From Hymenobacter sp. BT188 (lineage in GTDB: Bacteria; Bacteroidota; Bacteroidia; Cytophagales; Hymenobacteraceae): 64,000 bases of DNA. The stretch covers positions 1-64,000 of the forward strand of contig NZ_JACSCW010000007.1 of the NCBI RefSeq assembly GCF_014333585.1, written 5' to 3'. The notes below the pieces were generated by a model. It did not search any database, was not told the DNA's origin, and was given only the letters and a program-made list of their open reading frames with translations. The position numbers and the translations under genes were made by a program. Positions 61,201 to 64,000 of this stretch are shown piece after piece (position 1 is the first letter of the stretch; the number at the start of each line of letters is the position of its first letter).

Positions 61201-62487
61201 ATGGAAAATGCCTTATCTACGCCCCCTGCCATTGCCGCTGCTCCGGCCGCTAGCGGATCCTTCCTGGAAACGGCGGCCGATATCGGCCGGAGCCTGTGCC
61301 GCGACGCCATCTGGCACGGGGACCGGTGCAACTTTTTGACCTCCACCAACGACCCCGCCTTTACCTACCCTAAACCTTACTTCAAAGCGCTGGAAGCGGA
61401 TTTCTACGGCGGCGCGGCGGGGGTGGGCTTTTTTTTAGCCGCCCTCGGCCAGGCGACCAACGATGCCCTCGTTCGCCAAACCGCCCTTGGCACCTTGCGC
61501 AATGCCCTGCTTACCGCTGCACGAATTGCCCCCCAGGCGGCGCTGGGCTTCTTTATCGGCCGCACGGGCGTGGCCTATGCCGCCATTCGGGTGGGCCAGT
61601 GGCTCCACGATGAGAAGACACTACGGGAAGGGTGCCAGCTGCTGGAGCACGTGACGACCTTAGACCTGCACCTTTCCGGCCTGGACGTGGTGGATGGGGC
61701 CGCCGGGGCTATTCCGGCGCTCATCCAACTGGAAAGGGAGTACCCCTCCCCTCCCCTTCGCTCTTTTATCGTCCGGCTGGCTGATCTGTTGGTCACTAAA
61801 GTCGAGCGGTCAGCGCGGGGCTGGTCCTGGAACACCATTGCCGGCGGGGATCATCCCAACCTAACTGGCTTTGCCCATGGGGTAGCTGGCATCGTAAATG
61901 CGCTGCTGGAAGCGTACGCCTTCACGCAGAACCCCGTTTACCAAGAAGCCGCTTTCCAAGGGCTGCGCTACGAGAATAGTTTTTTCGACCAGCAACAGCA
62001 AAACTGGCCCGATTTCCGGCTAACCGATGCCCCAGATCCGGCCCATGGGGGCGGGTATGGGGCCGGGCCCACATGCTCGTGTGCTTGGTGCCACGGGGCA
62101 CCCGGCATTGCGCTATCCCGCCTGCGTGGCTATGAACTAACGCTCCATCCCGACCTGAAGGCCGAGGCCATAACGGCCGTAAAGACCACCGCTGCGCATT
62201 CGATCTGGGACCAGCAGCAGAATTTTTCGCTCTGTCATGGGCTGACGGGTAATGCCGAGGTGCTGCTGGTGGCCGCCGACGTATTAGCCCTTTCTGAGTA
62301 CCAGCAGCAGGCAGCGGCTATCGGCCGGGAAGGCCAGGAACGCTACCGAACGACGGAGTTATGGGCCACCGGCTTGTATAACGCGTATCAGCTGCCCGAC
62401 TTTATGCTAGGCTTGGCTGGCATTGGGTATTTCTACCTGCGCCTGACGAACCCCCAGTTGTACCCATCTGTTGTGCTACTGAGATGA
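61201..62487 (+). CDS. LanC-like zinc cyclase
   Basis: A 428-residue LanC-family alpha/alpha barrel. Repeated Gly-rich turns (FYGGAAGVGFFLAALG, FFIGRTGVAYAAIRVG, TGFAHGVAGIVNALLEAY, DFMLGLAGIGYFYLRL) mark the barrel. The zinc ligands are present as Cys297-His298 in CSCAWCHGAPGI and Cys345-His346 in SLCHGLTGN. LanC enzymes add cysteine thiols to dehydroalanine or dehydrobutyrine to form lanthionine rings. No dehydratase is fused to it, so it must work with separate enzymes; the kinase and HopA1 proteins encoded just upstream fit. Start at ATG 61201. A strong hairpin at 62581 ends the operon. Confidence 0.93.
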   Translation: MENALSTPPAIAAAPAASGSFLETAADIGRSLCRDAIWHGDRCNFLTSTNDPAFTYPKPYFKALEADFYGGAAGVGFFLAALGQATNDALVRQTALGTLRNALLTAARIAPQAALGFFIGRTGVAYAAIRVGQWLHDEKTLREGCQLLEHVTTLDLHLSGLDVVDGAAGAIPALIQLEREYPSPPLRSFIVRLADLLVTKVERSARGWSWNTIAGGDHPNLTGFAHGVAGIVNALLEAYAFTQNPVYQEAAFQGLRYENSFFDQQQQNWPDFRLTDAPDPAHGGGYGAGPTCSCAWCHGAPGIALSRLRGYELTLHPDLKAEAITAVKTTAAHSIWDQQQNFSLCHGLTGNAEVLLVAADVLALSEYQQQAAAIGREGQERYRTTELWATGLYNAYQLPDFMLGLAGIGYFYLRLTNPQLYPSVVLLR

Positions 62488-62580
62488 TGTGCTTCCCATA
62501 GCTCAACTTCTCCGTACGCGACCGCCAGGTTGTTTGGTGCCTCCCTCTTTAGGCGCCGAAATTCCCTCTGCCTATCGACC

Positions 62581-62632
62581 AGGTAAAGCGGAGTGGAAGC
62601 CGCCGTCCGGCGGCTTCCACTCCGCTTTACCT
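62581..62632 (+). terminator. Perfect 25-bp inverted repeat with 2-base loop, probable terminator
   Basis: Arms 62581-62605 and 62608-62632 (AGGTAAAGCGGAGTGGAAGC plus CGCCG and its exact complement) lie 93 bases past the LanC stop. The stem is unusually long and the loop only TC; a T-run is weak (CTGCTTTAAT). It probably ends the cassette transcript and could also be a cruciform at the boundary with the partition region. Confidence 0.75.
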
Positions 62633-63256
62633 GCTTTAATGCTATAATTGCAATAATTTTAAGAATTATGATAATTATAAAGATTGTGGCAATTGTATTA
62701 ATTATGACAATTCCCGGGGTGTGCCTGCTGCCGTAGGGGTATAGTAATTCGCGCATCCCCTTCACCGGCTATTGAGACCGACGCTGCCCCCCTCGCGGGT
62801 GCTCAGCGCGGGCCCACGCAGCAGGAATAGTACCGACCGGATGCTTACTCGCTAGCCCTCCTAGTCCCGCGGGCTGATCGGTGCCTTTTTCCGGGAAAAG
62901 CCGATGGGGATACCGCCGGTGCTTACCTCTCCGTCACTGCCTCCTCCGCGGCTTACCCGTTTGTCCCCCCCCCCGCTCCTCCCGGACATTTCGGGTGATG
63001 CGCTTGCCTAACTGTTCGAACCGGTTTAGGCGAATCCCCTCGCGTGCAGGAGAGACCGGTAGTTAGCGCACCCTGTAGGCAAGATCCACTATAGTAGTAA
63101 TTACTACTATGGTAACTATTACGATAATTGTATTAATTGTTGAAATTGTTCCCACCTAGCCTTGCTTTAACCGATTCGGGGCAGTCGGTAACAAGAAACG
63201 AAAAGGGGAAACCTATCCGCTGCGCTAGCAATTATAAATATTTATAAAATAGTTAT
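62633..63256. other. AT-rich plasmid control region upstream of parA
   Basis: Two AT-rich blocks (about 62636-62720 and 63090-63150) share the 13-mer AATTGTATTAATT (62691-62703, 63126-63138), each followed by an AATT and a TCCC step. A GC-rich insert between them has no recognised gene. Repeated AT-rich elements next to parA are expected of a centromere or replication origin, but no parB or rep gene is in reach. Confidence 0.5.
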
Positions 63257-63280
63257 AATTGTTACTATTTATAAAATAGT
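63239..63280. repeat. 15-bp direct repeat upstream of parA
   Basis: TATTTATAAAATAGT occurs at 63239-63253 and 63266-63280, start-to-start distance 27 bases. The second copy is part of the palindrome at 63257-63287. Confidence 0.8.
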
Positions 63281-63287
63281 AACAATT
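63257..63287. promoter_or_regulatory. 14-bp-arm palindrome, candidate partition operator or centromere
   Basis: AATTGTTACTATTT and AAATAGTAACAATT are perfect complements around a central ATA, 60 bases before parA. ParA or a partner probably binds here to repress the operon. Downstream, ATTGTCTA occurs twice (63312 and 63330) with the reverse motif AGACAAT inside the gene start. TTG at 63313 and TACATTG at 63336 are a loose -33/-7 pair that would give an almost leaderless transcript. Confidence 0.6.
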
Positions 63288-63347
63288 GTTTCCATAGAGT
63301 GAATGACATTAATTGTCTATGTGGTGCCCATTGTCTACATTGCCCCC

Positions 63348-64000
63348 ATGCAGACAATTGTATTCTCCAACCACAAAGGCGGCACGGGCAAGACTACCTC
63401 CTGCCTGAACGTGGCCTACGCGCTGACCCAAGCGGGTAAAACGGTCCTGCTGGTGGACTGCGACAGCCAGTGCAATCTCTCCCAGAGCTTTCCCTACCGG
63501 GCGCCCGAGGGCCAAACAATCGGAGCCATCCTGCTGGGGCAAGCCAGCTTATCCGATGTGGTGCAGGAAGTAGGGGAGAGGCTCTACCTGGTGCCCAGTT
63601 CCCCGGATTTGTCCGAAGTCGAGGAGCGCATCAGCAAGAAACCCGGCGCGGAGTACGCCCTGCGCGAGGTGCTGGAGGAAGTCGAGGAGATTGACTTCTG
63701 CCTGATCGATACGCCCGGGGGCCTGGGCAAGCTCACCTACGCGGCCCTGACGGCCGCCGACGCGGTCTTCATTCCCGCCCAGCCCGAGTACTACGGCATT
63801 GAGGGCCTGGTGGGGCTGCTTGAGGTCTGCCAGCAGGTGCAGAAGCGCCTGAACAAAACCCTGAAAGTGGGGGGGCTCTTTTTCACCCAGTACAACCGCA
63901 GTGATCGCCGCCGCGCCCAGCGTGACATGGTCAACCTGCTCGAGGCCCATCCCGTGTTTGGCCCCCTGGTCATGCAGACCACCATCCGGCCCAACGTGAG
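63348..64000 (+). CDS. parA: ParA-family plasmid partition ATPase, 3' end outside window
   Basis: 217 codons are visible before the window ends. MQTIVFSNHKGGTGKTTS carries the deviant Walker A motif (KGGTGKTT) at the N-terminus, without an extra DNA-binding domain (type Ib-like). VLLVDCDSQCNLSQSF is the Walker A' region, FCLIDTPGGLGKLTYAALTA the Walker B, and FIPAQPEYYGIEGL the next family motif. Such ATPases move plasmid copies to daughter cells using a ParB partner bound to a centromere. The upstream palindrome is the likely control or centromere site. The partner gene should lie beyond the right edge. Confidence 0.93.
   Translation, partial: MQTIVFSNHKGGTGKTTSCLNVAYALTQAGKTVLLVDCDSQCNLSQSFPYRAPEGQTIGAILLGQASLSDVVQEVGERLYLVPSSPDLSEVEERISKKPGAEYALREVLEEVEEIDFCLIDTPGGLGKLTYAALTAADAVFIPAQPEYYGIEGLVGLLEVCQQVQKRLNKTLKVGGLFFTQYNRSDRRRAQRDMVNLLEAHPVFGPLVMQTTIRPNV

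Noticed and set aside
62433..62765. Minus-strand 110-codon frame across the LanC stop and hairpin
   Set aside because: It overlaps the LanC end and the palindrome, with an Ile-rich low-complexity segment from the AT-rich region; not supported as a gene.

Overview
The window looks like part of a plasmid, or a plasmid-derived region, of a Bacteroidota bacterium. A Hymenobacter-type relative is the best guess. The evidence is TonB-dependent and sortilin-like exported proteins, a malectin/Kelch surface protein, weak Shine-Dalgarno sites, a MobV relaxase, a Rep_3-type replication-protein fragment and a plasmid-type ParA at the right end. Base composition is mosaic: the polysaccharide block at about 6.5-15.5 kb is AT-rich, while most of the rest is strongly GC-rich. 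No tRNA, rRNA or CRISPR array was seen.

Left part (1-23 kb). A giant exported multidomain surface protein runs off the left edge. It is followed by a polysaccharide/glycoconjugate block: three bacterial sugar transferases (5.8-6.5, 19.4-20.1 and 20.6-22.0 kb), two GT2, one GT8 and one GT4 glycosyltransferase, a WcaF-like acetyltransferase, a PhyH oxygenase, a VanZ-like protein and an acyltransferase-3. Between these genes lie relics of the mobile backbone: a truncated Rep_3 gene, a MobV relaxase gene with an in-frame TAA, two decayed IS3-type elements and an 8-bp tandem repeat. Then come a GAF protein, a large sortilin/BNR-propeller protein and a TonB-dependent receptor.

Centre (29.4-55.6 kb). 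This is a complete-looking extracellular contractile injection system (eCIS, PVC/Afp/AlgoCIS type) on the + strand. Its order is cap (DUF4255), an unknown protein, one sheath, two tube proteins, DUF5908, LysM adaptor, VgrG-like spike, PAAR tip, gp25, gpJ/Pvc11-type, Pvc12-type, a 1,463-aa protein with four 75-residue SprB-like repeats, tape measure, a DUF4157 protein with a nuclease-like tail (probable cargo), and an AAA+ ATPase. A 21-bp direct repeat (20/21 identical) with a further similar stretch flanks the cluster on both sides.

Right part (56.0-62.6 kb). This is the most novel element: a compact cassette that looks like a class V-type lanthipeptide pathway in a Bacteroidota. It encodes a stand-alone protease-propeptide-like protein, a subtilisin with intact catalytic triad, a 292-aa substrate candidate with a cysteine at exactly every fifth residue over ten cysteines, an internal terminator, an APH-like kinase, a HopA1-family protein and a zinc-ligand LanC-like cyclase. 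A perfect 25-bp stem-loop closes it. The kinase, HopA1 and cyclase set matches the stand-alone logic of class V lanthipeptide synthetases (dehydration by phosphorylation and elimination, then thioether ring closure). The subtilisin may be the leader peptidase.

Far right (62.6-64.0 kb). An AT-rich regulatory region with repeated AATT-rich blocks and a 14-bp-arm palindrome lies directly upstream of a ParA-type partition ATPase cut by the window end.
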